In this document: in pieces, positions 34,601 through 42,929 of the stretch
How the letters are laid out: each line of letters starts with the position of its first letter
Numbering within the stretch: the first letter of the stretch is position 1
Assembly (NCBI GenBank): GCA_900465665.1
Contig: UBJO01000066.1
Coordinates: 43,323 to 107,322 of the forward strand
From: Hyphomicrobiales bacterium
Lineage (GTDB): Bacteria > Pseudomonadota > Alphaproteobacteria > Rhizobiales > Rhizobiaceae
Direction of reading: 5' to 3'
Length of the DNA: 64,000 bases
The notes under the pieces: generated by a model
What the model was told of the DNA's origin: nothing
The model's database searches: none
What the model saw: the letters and a program-made list of their open reading frames with translations, nothing else
Made by a program: the position numbers and the translations under genes

Positions 34601-37135
34601 GGCGAACTCATGATCGCTGCCGGGACCGAGACGCTGGTTGCCGTGCAGAACGCGGCGATCGGCGAAACAGGCGGCGAGGTGGATATTCCCGTTAGCGCTG
34701 ATTGGGGCGCGGGCGCCTATGTGACCGCGACGCTCTTCCGTCCTGGTGATGCTCAGGACAGCCACATGCCGATGCGCGCGATCGGCGTGAAATGGCTGAA
34801 GGTCGACCCCGAGGATCGGGCCTTGCAGGTTAAGATCGAGGCCCCCGAGAAGATGCTGCCGCGCGGCCCGCTGCCGATCACGCTCGCAGTTGCGGGTGCT
34901 GGGGCAAACGAGGACGCGTATGTCACGCTTGCCGCAGTCGATGTCGGCATTCTCAATCTGACGCGCTATGAGCCGCCGAACCCGGAGGAATGGTATTTCG
35001 GCCAGCGCCAGCTCGGTCTCGAGATCCGCGACCTTTATGGCCGGCTGATCGACGGTTCGCTCGGCGCCACCGGCAAGCTGCGCACCGGCGGCGACGGCGG
35101 CGCGATCGCGCTGCAGGCAAGCCCGCCGACGCAAAAGCTCGTCGCCTTCTTCTCCGGTCCGTTGAAGCTGGACGCCGAGGGCAAGGCGCATGTGAGCTTC
35201 GACATTCCGCAGTTCAACGGCACAGCGCGCCTTATGGCGGTCGCCTGGTCGAAGTCTGGCGTCGGCCATGCCACGCAAGACGTGATCATTCGCGATCCTG
35301 TCGTCGTCACGGCCAGCCTGCCGCGCTTCCTGGCGCCAGGAGACAAGTCCGAACTGCGCCTCGATATCGCCAATACCGACGCGCCCGCCGGTGACTACAA
35401 GCTTGCCGTCACAGGCAATGACTCTGTCGGTATCGACAAGGCCACGCAGACGATCCGTCTGGATGCCGGTGCGAAGCAGGCGGTGACGCTGGCGGTGACC
35501 GGCTTGCAGCCGGGCAACGGTGTCGTTTCGATCAACCTGTCGGATGCAGCGGGCCTGTCGCTCGACCAGAGCCTCGATGTCCCCGTCCGTCCGGCCGTGC
35601 TACCGGTCACGGAGCGTCGCGTGCTGGCGCTGAAGCCGGGCGCGAAGCTGACGATCGACAAGGCACTTCTGGCGGACAGCGTTCTTCCGGGCGCGTCGGT
35701 CAGCGTCAACGTCACGCGCTCGGCTGCCTTCGACATTCCGGCCTTGCTGATGTCGCTCGATCGCTATCCCTTCGGCTGCGCCGAACAGACGACCAGCCGG
35801 GCTCTGCCGCTGCTTTATCTGAGCGAGCTTGCCGAGCAGGTCGGTCTTGATGGCGATGCCGATATCAAGAAGCGCGTGCAGGATGCTATCTATCGTGTCT
35901 TGTCCTACCAGGCGTCCGCCGGCAGTTTCGGCCTTTGGGGGCCGGATAGCGGTGATCTTTGGCTCGATTCCTACGTCACCGATTTCCTGACGCGGGCCCG
36001 CGAGCAGAAATACGACGTGCCGGATCGCGCGCTCGCACAGGCGCTTGAGAACCTGCAAAATGCCTTGAGCTACGACGTCAATGTCAAGGATCAGGGCGAT
36101 CAGATCGCTTATGCGCTCTATGTGCTCGCGCGCAACAAGAAGGCCGCGATCAGCGATCTGCGTTATTATGCGGATACGATGATCAACGACTTCCCGACGC
36201 CGCTCGCCAAGGCCCATATCGCGGCCGCGCTGGCGCTTTACGGCGATGCGACGCGGTCGAAGAACATCTTCGTCGATGCGCTGCAGATGTCGGCCCAGTC
36301 GATGGTCACGAAGGTCAACCTGTCGCGCACCGACTACGGCTCGGTGCTGCGAGACGGTGCCGCCATCCTCGCGCTCGCAGCCGAAAGCCGGCCGGTGCCG
36401 CCGATCGTGCCGGAACTGGCGAAGGCAGTGGCCAAGGAGTGGGAGCGCAGTAAGTACACCAGCACCCAGGAACAGGCCTGGATGCTGCTCGCTGCCCGCG
36501 CCATCCAAGGGGGCGACGATTCGCTGAAGATCGATGTCAACGGCGCGCTCCACAACGGCGCCTACATGGCGCGGATGAACGGCGAGGCGCTGGCCGATCA
36601 CGCCCTGACGCTGACCAACCAGACGAGCGATGCCGTCTCTGCTGTCGTCACGACCGTGGCAGCACCGGTGACGCCGCTGCCGGCAGGTGGCGATGGCTTC
36701 GCGATCGAGCGCAGCTACTACACGCTGGATGGCGAGGAAGCGAATGTCTCGGAGGCGAAGCAGAACGAGCGCTACGTCGTCGTGCTTCATGTCACCGAGA
36801 GCAACAAGTGGCCGTCGCGGATCGTCATCACCGATCTCTTGCCGGCCGGCTTCCAGATCGACAATCCGAGCCTTGTCGACAGCGCGCAGCTGACCAACTT
36901 CGACTGGATCGGCGATGTGACGGCCGCGCATACCGAGTTCCGCAACGATCGCTTCGTCGCCGCCTTCGATCGCAGCGCCGATGACAACCGCGAGATCAAC
37001 GTCGCCTACGTCGTGCGCGCCGTGACACCCGGCGTCTACGATCACCCGGCGGCGAACGTCGAGGACATGTATCGGCCGCAGCTTTCGGCGCGGACGGCAA
37101 CCGGCAAGATGGAGGTCGTGGCGGCACAGCCATGA
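31661..37135 (+). CDS. Alpha-2-macroglobulin-like protein with PAN domain and thioester
   Basis: A giant exported protein of about 1824 residues. It has a signal peptide (about 1-26) and a cysteine-rich PAN/apple-like segment near 30-105 (LDQCKASCIGDKSCKAFTY). A helical repeat-like region (about 140-270) leads into long arrays of macroglobulin-type beta domains. The thioester motif GCAEQ (Cys about 1373) lies in YPFGCAEQTTSRALPLLYLSE. The ATG at 31661 follows GGGGGGAA; the frame opens earlier, at 31622. Bacterial alpha-2-macroglobulins trap attacking proteases in the periplasm and are typically encoded beside pbpC, which here overlaps by 4 nt. It lacks an obvious lipobox, so it may be soluble rather than a lipoprotein. 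Confidence 0.93.
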   Translation: MFARAFLTSVTVALSTALIGSPAFSADSKRQVQTVRDADYFGFDLRSEQNVTLDQCKASCIGDKSCKAFTYNPKASWCFLKSDFKTMNAFPGAIAGKIVETAGSQEPDLGAAPRIGFLSGDVLQQARDDKANLELADDQQGQSADSLIANARIDLTANNVVDALKSFRGALALTPDNADLWLETARAGDSFVKTDDNNGSDIYAEAVLAAINGYDLTRTTTSRADALAVLAVALEKNANYRAALNAYKASLALVNSKEVQAAFLQLKSTQGFRITDHTVDADSATPRACVTFSESLVKTTDYTPFVTLNGASPKALETKDKQICVEGLTHGENYKIAFRTGLPSSVDEVLEAPVSLDIYVKDRTASVRFTGDSFVLPSTARRAIPIVSVNMASANLKLYRIGDRGIAPLLTSSQFLTQLDGYSAQRIEDESGELVWQGAIDIANDLNKDVVTSFPVDEAVPERKPGVYVLTATSPTGPDQEWNSQATQWFVVSDIGVTTYAGTDGLNVFARSLASAKPMAGVALQLLAKNNEVLGTATTDDNGRATFTAGLIRGTSALTPAVITAKNGTSDYVFLDMTRAGFDLSDRGVTGRASPGAIDVLTFTERGIYRVGETVHASALARDTDGKAIENLPLTFIFTRPDGVEDRRIVSQTSNLGGYNVDFAVQDNAMRGTWTMNIHTDPKGSPIASKSFLVDDFVPDRTDMELKTEAKVIGPDTPATINISGKYLYGAPAAGLTLEGDVVIKPTRQADAFPGYFFGLADEEASEDSRQSIEGLPDLDEKGEGVTDLTVGELPATTQLLNATVYIRMQEAGGRAIERSLVLPVKNQGPMIGIKPEFSGDLGENSIANFTVIGVSADGAKEEMKGLRWKLFKLNRDYQWYRDGTAWKYEPVYTAEQVGNGNVDTGVDGAKIASPVQWGRYRLEVESTDADGPTSSVEFDAGWFVQATSTETPDGLEIALDKDSYKVGETAKLKVSSRYAGELMIAAGTETLVAVQNAAIGETGGEVDIPVSADWGAGAYVTATLFRPGDAQDSHMPMRAIGVKWLKVDPEDRALQVKIEAPEKMLPRGPLPITLAVAGAGANEDAYVTLAAVDVGILNLTRYEPPNPEEWYFGQRQLGLEIRDLYGRLIDGSLGATGKLRTGGDGGAIALQASPPTQKLVAFFSGPLKLDAEGKAHVSFDIPQFNGTARLMAVAWSKSGVGHATQDVIIRDPVVVTASLPRFLAPGDKSELRLDIANTDAPAGDYKLAVTGNDSVGIDKATQTIRLDAGAKQAVTLAVTGLQPGNGVVSINLSDAAGLSLDQSLDVPVRPAVLPVTERRVLALKPGAKLTIDKALLADSVLPGASVSVNVTRSAAFDIPALLMSLDRYPFGCAEQTTSRALPLLYLSELAEQVGLDGDADIKKRVQDAIYRVLSYQASAGSFGLWGPDSGDLWLDSYVTDFLTRAREQKYDVPDRALAQALENLQNALSYDVNVKDQGDQIAYALYVLARNKKAAISDLRYYADTMINDFPTPLAKAHIAAALALYGDATRSKNIFVDALQMSAQSMVTKVNLSRTDYGSVLRDGAAILALAAESRPVPPIVPELAKAVAKEWERSKYTSTQEQAWMLLAARAIQGGDDSLKIDVNGALHNGAYMARMNGEALADHALTLTNQTSDAVSAVVTTVAAPVTPLPAGGDGFAIERSYYTLDGEEANVSEAKQNERYVVVLHVTESNKWPSRIVITDLLPAGFQIDNPSLVDSAQLTNFDWIGDVTAAHTEFRNDRFVAAFDRSADDNREINVAYVVRAVTPGVYDHPAANVEDMYRPQLSARTATGKMEVVAAQP

Positions 37136-39222
37136 GACTGAGGCGGAAAATCGCGATCGGCGTTGTGGCGGCGGTGGCAATCGCCGGCGCTGGGCTGATT
37201 GGGCTCGACGCGGCGGACAAGGCATTTCCGCCGCCGCTCGACAAGGCGCGCGTATCCGCCGAGGTGCTCGATGCCGACGGAGAGCTTCTGCGCGCCTTCG
37301 CGACGCCGGAAGGGCGCTGGCGGCTGAAGACTGATGTTGGCGATGTCGATCCGCAATTCCTGCGCATGCTGGTCGCCTATGAGGATCGGCGCTTTTACGA
37401 GCATGGCGGCATCGATCCACGGGCGATCGGCCGCGCCGCCTTCCAGCTCGTCACCAACGGTCGCATCGTTTCCGGCGCCTCTACGCTCTCGATGCAGGTC
37501 GCCCGGCTGATCGAGCCGCGCCAGGGACGATCGCTTTCGGCCAAGCTGCTGCAGGTGGTGCGTGCAATCCAGATCGAGCGACGGCTGTCCAAGGATGAGA
37601 TCCTCGATCTCTACCTGACCCATGCGCCCTATGGCGGCAATCTGGAGGGCGTTCGGGCTGCCAGCCTTGCCTATTTCGGCAAGGAGCCGAAGCGGCTGAC
37701 GGTGGCTCAGGCCGCACTCCTCGTGGCATTGCCGCAGCTTCCCGAAAAGCGCCGCCCCGATCGCAACCTCAAGGCCGCCGAGGCGGCGCGCAAGCGCGTG
37801 CTTGAGCGTGTTGCGGTCGTAGACGCGATTGGGGAAGGGGAGGCGGAACGCGCCGAGGCGACGCTTGTGCCGGCAAAACGCGTGCAGCTGCTGGCGCTTG
37901 CCGCCCATGTCGGCGAAGCCGCGCTACGCAAGGCGCCGGATGCGTCGCCGTACCGGACCACGCTGAAGAAGCGGGTGCAGGAGGGGCTGGAGGCTGTCGC
38001 CAAGGCGGCCGCGCTGAAGCTTGGTCCCAAACTGTCGCTGGCGATGGTGATGGCGGATGCGCAGACCGGGGATATTGTCGGCGAAGTCGGCTCCGCCGAT
38101 TATTTCGACGCCAGCCGATCCGGCTGGATCGACATGACGCGCGTCCCGCGCTCGCCGGGCTCCACGCTAAAGCCGTTCATCTATGGCCTTGCCTTCGAAG
38201 AGGGCTTGGTCAGCCAGGAGACGATCATCGAGGATCGGCCGGCGGATTTCTTCGGCTACCGGCCGCGCAATTTCGATATGAGCTACCAGGGCGACGTGAC
38301 GGTGCGCGATGCGCTGCAGCTCTCGCTCAATGTGCCCGCGGTCAAGCTGCTTGATGCCGTCAACCCGGCCAAGCTCCTCATCCGCTTTCGCCGCGCCGAG
38401 GTGCGCCCGCTCCTGCCGGCGAACGAAACGCCGGGACTTGCGATCGGGCTCGGCGGCGTTGGCCTCACGCTCAGGGATTTGGTGCAGCTCTATACCGCGC
38501 TCGCCAACAGAGGGCAGGCGGTTCGGATCGGCGATGGCATATCCGGAAAGCCCGGTGAGATCGAAGGGGAGGCGCTGCTGGAGCCGGTCGCGGTGTGGAA
38601 TGTCGCTGACATTCTCTCAGGCGTCATACCGCCCGCCGGCGCGCCGCAACGCGGTATCGCCTACAAGACCGGCACGAGTTACGGATACCGCGACGCCTGG
38701 TCGGTGGGCTATGACGGTCGCTATGTCCTTGGCGTCTGGGTCGGCCGCCCTGACAACGGTGCCTTTCCCGGGCTGACCGGCTATGGCACGGCCGCGCCGA
38801 TCCTGTTCGAGGGCTTCGCCAAGTCGGGTATCGCGACGACGCCGCTGCCGCGCCCACCGTCCGGCGCCGTGCGCATCGCGCAGGCGCAGCTGCCGATCAG
38901 CCAGCGCCGTTTCGCCGTCAATCCCAGCGGACTGCTGGCCACCTCAGGCCGCGAGCCGGCGCCGCAGATCGTCTATCCGCCTGAAGGAGCGCATGTCGAT
39001 CTCGGGGCCCAGGGTCTGGCAAAGGGCGGCGAGCTATCACCGCTGATGCTGAAACTGCAGGGCGGCCGCGCGCCCTTCCGCTGGCTCGCCAACGGCAAGC
39101 CATTGCCCGACTTGTCGCGGCGACGCACCAACCAGTGGACGCCCGATGGCGGCGGCTATTCCAAGCTGACGGTCATCGATGCGATGGGCCGCGCGGCAAG
39201 TGTCGGCGTCTTCATCGATTGA
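37132..39222 (+). CDS. pbpC: Penicillin-binding protein 1C (peptidoglycan glycosyltransferase/transpeptidase)
   Basis: A 696-residue bifunctional penicillin-binding protein. It has a membrane anchor at about 7-25 and a glycosyltransferase domain with YEDRRFYEHGGIDPRAIGRA and SGASTLSMQVARL. The transpeptidase domain has SxxK at S344-K347 (PGSTLKPF), SLN in QLSLNVPAV and KTG at 512-514 (YKTGTSYGYRDAW). The last 100 residues look like the PBP1C C-terminal domain (PQIVYPPEGAHVDL). It overlaps the macroglobulin gene by ATGA. The pair is thought to couple defence against proteases with peptidoglycan repair after outer-membrane breach. Confidence 0.95.
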   Translation: MRLRRKIAIGVVAAVAIAGAGLIGLDAADKAFPPPLDKARVSAEVLDADGELLRAFATPEGRWRLKTDVGDVDPQFLRMLVAYEDRRFYEHGGIDPRAIGRAAFQLVTNGRIVSGASTLSMQVARLIEPRQGRSLSAKLLQVVRAIQIERRLSKDEILDLYLTHAPYGGNLEGVRAASLAYFGKEPKRLTVAQAALLVALPQLPEKRRPDRNLKAAEAARKRVLERVAVVDAIGEGEAERAEATLVPAKRVQLLALAAHVGEAALRKAPDASPYRTTLKKRVQEGLEAVAKAAALKLGPKLSLAMVMADAQTGDIVGEVGSADYFDASRSGWIDMTRVPRSPGSTLKPFIYGLAFEEGLVSQETIIEDRPADFFGYRPRNFDMSYQGDVTVRDALQLSLNVPAVKLLDAVNPAKLLIRFRRAEVRPLLPANETPGLAIGLGGVGLTLRDLVQLYTALANRGQAVRIGDGISGKPGEIEGEALLEPVAVWNVADILSGVIPPAGAPQRGIAYKTGTSYGYRDAWSVGYDGRYVLGVWVGRPDNGAFPGLTGYGTAAPILFEGFAKSGIATTPLPRPPSGAVRIAQAQLPISQRRFAVNPSGLLATSGREPAPQIVYPPEGAHVDLGAQGLAKGGELSPLMLKLQGGRAPFRWLANGKPLPDLSRRRTNQWTPDGGGYSKLTVIDAMGRAASVGVFID

Positions 39223-39261
39223 AGCGGTTTTGACCGCCGTCAAGGACTGTGTATTTTACGC

Positions 39262-39292
39262 TTGACCTTCCAGTTGCTGGAAGGTTGATAAG
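39262..39292 (+). promoter_or_regulatory. CueR-type promoter of the copper ATPase gene
   Basis: TTGACC (39262-39267) and GATAAG (39287-39292) are separated by 19 nt. Between them is the perfect dyad ACCTTCCAG-TTG-CTGGAAGGT (39265-39285). This is the classic MerR/CueR-activated copper promoter. It lies 35 nt before the ATPase start and matches the CueR-like regulator encoded after the ATPase. Confidence 0.92.
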
Positions 39293-39327
39293 CATCTCCA
39301 TTGCCTTGTCAGGCACAGGAGATACAA

Positions 39328-41823
39328 ATGGACAGCACCCACGCACATCACCACGGCAACAGTGACCATCATCATCATCCGGCGGATAACAACGTGGTCC
39401 GCGACCCCGTCTGCGGGATGACGGTTGGTCCCGCCGCCGGCAAGCCGTCGCTTGAGCATGAGGGACGGCGCCATTTCTTCTGCTGCGAGGGTTGCCGCAC
39501 CAAATTCGAGGCCGCGCCGCAGGATTACCTGACGGCAAAGGATCCTGTCTGCGGCATGAGCGTCGATCGTGCGACGGCCAAGCACTTCCTGCGGCATGAA
39601 GGCGAGAAGCACTATTTCTGCTCGGCCGGCTGCAAGACGAAGTTCGAAGCCGCGCCCGCGGATTATCGCGATGGCAGCAAGCCGCAGCCGAAGCCTGCTC
39701 CGAAGGGGACGCAGTACACCTGCCCGATGCATCCCGAGGTGATCAGCGATCATCCGGGCGATTGCCCCAAATGCGGCATGGCGCTGGAGCCGATGGGCAT
39801 CCCGCCCATGGATGAAGGGCCGAACCCGGAGTTGGTCGATTTCACCCGCCGTCTCTGGATCAGCGGCATTCTCGCGGTTCCGCTGCTTGTCATCACCATG
39901 GGGCCGATGGTCGGCCTGCCTGTGCGTGATTGGCTCGGCGAGCCGCTCGCGACCTGGGCCGAACTTGTTCTAGCCACGCCGGTGGTGCTTTGGGCAGCAC
40001 TCCCGTTCTTCCGCCGCGCCTGGGCGTCCGTCGTCAATCGCAGCCCGAATATGTGGACGCTGATCGGCCTCGGTGTCGGGACGGCTTACATCTATAGTCT
40101 GGTCGCCACGCTGGCGCCGGACATCTTCCCGCATACGTTCCGTGGGCATGGCGGCGCCGTGCCTGTTTATTTCGAGGCGGCGGCGGTGATCGTGGCCCTG
40201 GTTTTCGTCGGGCAGGTGCTTGAGCTTAAGGCGCGCGAACGGACCGGCTCGGCCATTCGCGCGCTGCTCGATCTTGCGCCGAAGACCGCGCGGCGTATCG
40301 GTCGCGATGGCAGCGAGGCCGATGTGCCGGTTGACGATATCGTGGTTGGTGATCGCCTGCGCGTTCGGCCGGGCGAGCGGATTCCTGTCGATGGCACCGT
40401 CAGCGAGGGGCAGTCGACCATCGACGAATCCATGCTGACGGGCGAACCGATGCCCGTTGAAAAGGATGTGGGCGATGCGCTGACCGGCGGCACAATTAAC
40501 AAGAACGGTATGCTGCTGATGACGGCCGAAAAGGTCGGTGCGGAGACCACGCTGTCGCGCATCGTCGACATGGTCGCCACGGCACAGCGCTCGCGGGCTC
40601 CGATCCAGGGCGCCGTCGATCGCGTTTCGGCCTTTTTCGTCCCGGCCGTTGTCGCCGCTGCGATTGCCGCGTCTGCGATCTGGGCTCTCGTCGGTCCCGA
40701 GCCGCGCATGGTCCACGCGCTGCTTGCCGCCGTTTCCGTCCTCATCATCGCCTGCCCCTGCGCGCTGGGTCTTGCCACGCCGATGTCGATCATGATCGCT
40801 ACGGGTCGCGGCGCCCATGAGGGCGTGCTGATCAAGGATGCGGAAGCGCTGGAGCGGTTTTCGAAGGTCGATACGCTGATCGTTGACAAGACGGGCACGC
40901 TCACCGAAGGAAAGCCGCGGCTGACGGATGTGGTGGCGCTCGGTAGCGTGGCGGATGACCAACTCTTGCAGCTTGCCGCTAGCCTGGAGCGCGGATCGGA
41001 GCATCCGCTCGCGGCCGCTATCGTGTCGGGTGCGGAGGAGCGCGGGATCGCCTTGGCCGATATCACAGGCTTTGACGCTGCAACGGGCAAAGGCGTGCGC
41101 GGCAAGGTCGGCAAGACGGCGGTGGCGCTTGGCAACGCGGCGATGATGGCCGATCTCGGTATCGACATCGCCGCCCACGATGCGCAGCTGCTGTCGTTGC
41201 AGGACGAGGGCAAGACGGTGATGTTCGTCGTCGTCGGCCAGCGCCTAGCCGGGCTGCTCGCGGTCGCCGACCGTATCAAGCCGACAACGGCCGCCGCGAT
41301 CAAGGCGCTGCATGCGAGCGCTCTGAAGATCATCATGGCGACGGGCGACAATGAGCGCACGGCGCGCTCGGTCGCCAAGAGCCTGGGGATCGACGATGTG
41401 CGCGCCGATATTTTGCCCGAGGGCAAGAAGGCGCTGATCGACGAGTTGCATGCCAAGGGCGCGGTGGTCGCCATGGCTGGCGACGGCGTCAACGACGCAC
41501 CGGCGCTGGCCGCGGCCGATGTCGGCATCGCCATGGGCACGGGTGCCGATGTCGCGATGGAGAGCGCCGGCATCACCCTGGTCAAGGGCGATCTCAACGG
41601 CATTGTCAGGGCACGGCGCCTGGCCGAGGCGACGATGGGCAATATCCGCCAGAACCTCGGCTTCGCCTTCGGCTACAACGCGCTCGGCGTTCCGCTGGCC
41701 GCCGGCGTGCTCTATCCCATCTTCGGTCTGCTGCTGTCGCCGATGATCGCCGCGGCGGCGATGAGCCTGTCGTCCGTCTCGGTCATCGGCAATGCGCTGC
41801 GGCTGCGCGCCGCAAAGCTTTAG
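39328..41823 (+). CDS. copA: Cu(I)-type P1B ATPase with tandem YHS domains
   Basis: An 831-residue heavy-metal P-type ATPase exporting Cu(I). A histidine-rich start (HAHHHGNSDHHHH) leads into two YHS domains (about 22-63 and 68-108, each with DPVCGM and a later FC-x2-GC pair). A heavy-metal-binding domain with YTCPMHPEV and CPKCGM (about 130-155) follows. There is no classical HMA domain with MxCxxC. The core shows TGEPMP, CPC (476-478), DKTGT (D520), GDGVNDAPAL and the copper-type YN...MSLSSVSV ending. The ATG at 39328 has CAGGAG upstream. It is driven by the CueR-type promoter and followed 9 nt later by cueR. Confidence 0.95.
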   Translation: MDSTHAHHHGNSDHHHHPADNNVVRDPVCGMTVGPAAGKPSLEHEGRRHFFCCEGCRTKFEAAPQDYLTAKDPVCGMSVDRATAKHFLRHEGEKHYFCSAGCKTKFEAAPADYRDGSKPQPKPAPKGTQYTCPMHPEVISDHPGDCPKCGMALEPMGIPPMDEGPNPELVDFTRRLWISGILAVPLLVITMGPMVGLPVRDWLGEPLATWAELVLATPVVLWAALPFFRRAWASVVNRSPNMWTLIGLGVGTAYIYSLVATLAPDIFPHTFRGHGGAVPVYFEAAAVIVALVFVGQVLELKARERTGSAIRALLDLAPKTARRIGRDGSEADVPVDDIVVGDRLRVRPGERIPVDGTVSEGQSTIDESMLTGEPMPVEKDVGDALTGGTINKNGMLLMTAEKVGAETTLSRIVDMVATAQRSRAPIQGAVDRVSAFFVPAVVAAAIAASAIWALVGPEPRMVHALLAAVSVLIIACPCALGLATPMSIMIATGRGAHEGVLIKDAEALERFSKVDTLIVDKTGTLTEGKPRLTDVVALGSVADDQLLQLAASLERGSEHPLAAAIVSGAEERGIALADITGFDAATGKGVRGKVGKTAVALGNAAMMADLGIDIAAHDAQLLSLQDEGKTVMFVVVGQRLAGLLAVADRIKPTTAAAIKALHASALKIIMATGDNERTARSVAKSLGIDDVRADILPEGKKALIDELHAKGAVVAMAGDGVNDAPALAAADVGIAMGTGADVAMESAGITLVKGDLNGIVRARRLAEATMGNIRQNLGFAFGYNALGVPLAAGVLYPIFGLLLSPMIAAAAMSLSSVSVIGNALRLRAAKL

Positions 41824-41832
41824 GAGGCTGCC

Positions 41833-42228
41833 ATGAATATCGGTGAAGCATCGGCACGGTCCGGCCTGCCATCGAAGACGATACGGTACTACGAGGATAT
41901 CGGCCTCATCCGCCCTGATAGAAACGACAACGGCTACCGTGACTACGCGGTCGCCGACGTTCACAAGCTGCGTTTTCTGCAGAAGTCGCGCGGGCTCGGT
42001 TTCTCTGTGGAGGAGTGCCGGCAGCTATTGGCCCTCTATGAGGACAAGAGCCGGGCCAGTGCCGATGTGAAGGAGTTGACCCAGGCCAAGCTCACGGAGA
42101 TCGACCGCAAGATCCGCGAGCTCAGCGAACTCCGGCACACTCTCGAGCATCTGGTTCACGCCTGTCACGGAAATGATCGGCCTGACTGTCCCATCCTCGA
42201 GGAACTGTCGGACGAGCAACTTGCCTGA
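41833..42228 (+). CDS. cueR: MerR family copper-responsive regulator (CueR/HmrR type)
   Basis: A 131-residue MerR protein with an N-terminal winged helix (MNIGEASARSGLPSKTIRYYEDIGLI), a dimerisation helix and a C-terminal metal loop C111-HGNDRPD-C119. The two cysteines at this spacing are those that bind Cu(I) in CueR. An AGGAGG-like sequence precedes the ATG, 9 nt after the ATPase stop, so it is co-transcribed with its target. It should activate the 19-nt-spacer promoter upstream of the ATPase. The rhizobial name hmrR would fit equally well. Confidence 0.93.
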   Translation: MNIGEASARSGLPSKTIRYYEDIGLIRPDRNDNGYRDYAVADVHKLRFLQKSRGLGFSVEECRQLLALYEDKSRASADVKELTQAKLTEIDRKIRELSELRHTLEHLVHACHGNDRPDCPILEELSDEQLA

Positions 42229-42352
42229 CGATTTGCGCGCATGTGCGGCATCTCCGAGCAATGCTTAAAGTCATGATATCCACGTGATATTCTGCGGGAG
42301 TTCTGCTGTTTTATCGGCTGGATGACGAAAAGGCAGAAAAAATCGCGGCCGC

Positions 42353-42382
42353 GGGGAATAAAACAACGCGCGGCTTCGTATA
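42353..42382 (+). promoter_or_regulatory. Candidate ECF-sigma promoter of the sigma operon
   Basis: GGAATA (42355-42360, within GGGGAATAAA) and CGTATA (42377-42382) are 16 nt apart, the geometry of extracytoplasmic sigma factor promoters. The expected transcription start falls almost on the ATG at 42390, and no Shine-Dalgarno sequence is visible, so a leaderless, self-activated transcript is possible. Confidence 0.5.
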
Positions 42383-42389
42383 CTCAATC

Positions 42390-42929
42390 ATGGAACGGAA
42401 AGAACGCCCATTTGATGTCATCGGTCAGCTCGCAGCGCTTCGGCGCTACGCGCGCTCCCTGGTGCGCAATTCGGATGACGCCGAAGATCTGGTTCATGAT
42501 GCCCTGGTCCGGGCATACGAGAAGAAGCAGAGCTTCCGCAGTGGCGGTAACTTGCGTACGTGGTTGCTCTCGATCGTGCATAACGCTCACATCGACCGCG
42601 TCCGACAGGGGCGATCGCTGACACGACGGCACGATGAGGCCGCCGTAGAGGCCGAGCAGTCCTTGCCAGCCGCGCAGGAACATGCCGTGCGTCTGCAGCA
42701 GGTGCGCAATGCTTTCTTCCGCTTGCCGGAGGAGCAGCGCGAGGCCCTCCATCTCGTGGCGATTGAAGACCTCTCCTATCAGGAAGCTGCTGCAGCGCTC
42801 GGCGTTCCGATCGGTACATTGATGTCGCGCATTTCGCGCGCCCGCGCTCAGTTGCGCGAAATCGAGGAAGCGACACCGCGCGCACCACATTTGAGGTTGA
42901 TCGAAGGAGGCGGGAATGAAAGCAGTTGA
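42390..42929 (+). CDS. ECF family RNA polymerase sigma factor
   Basis: A 179-residue sigma-70 family protein with only regions 2 and 4. Region 2 includes RYARSLVRNSDDAEDLVHDALVRAYEKK and NLRTWLLSIVHNAHID (about 18-70). Region 4 is RLPEEQREALHLVAIEDLSYQEAAAALGVPIGTLMSRISRAR (about 112-155, in pieces). It has no region 1 or 3. The next gene overlaps by 14 nt and encodes a membrane anti-sigma factor. The lack of a ribosome-binding site before the ATG and a nearby ECF-like promoter suggest autoregulated leaderless expression. The stimulus is unknown. Confidence 0.92.
   Translation: MERKERPFDVIGQLAALRRYARSLVRNSDDAEDLVHDALVRAYEKKQSFRSGGNLRTWLLSIVHNAHIDRVRQGRSLTRRHDEAAVEAEQSLPAAQEHAVRLQQVRNAFFRLPEEQREALHLVAIEDLSYQEAAAALGVPIGTLMSRISRARAQLREIEEATPRAPHLRLIEGGGNESS

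Noticed and set aside
35600..37420. Long minus-strand open frames opposite the macroglobulin and pbpC genes.
   Set aside because: They are antisense shadows of high-GC coding sequence, with histidine/arginine-rich composition and no family match.
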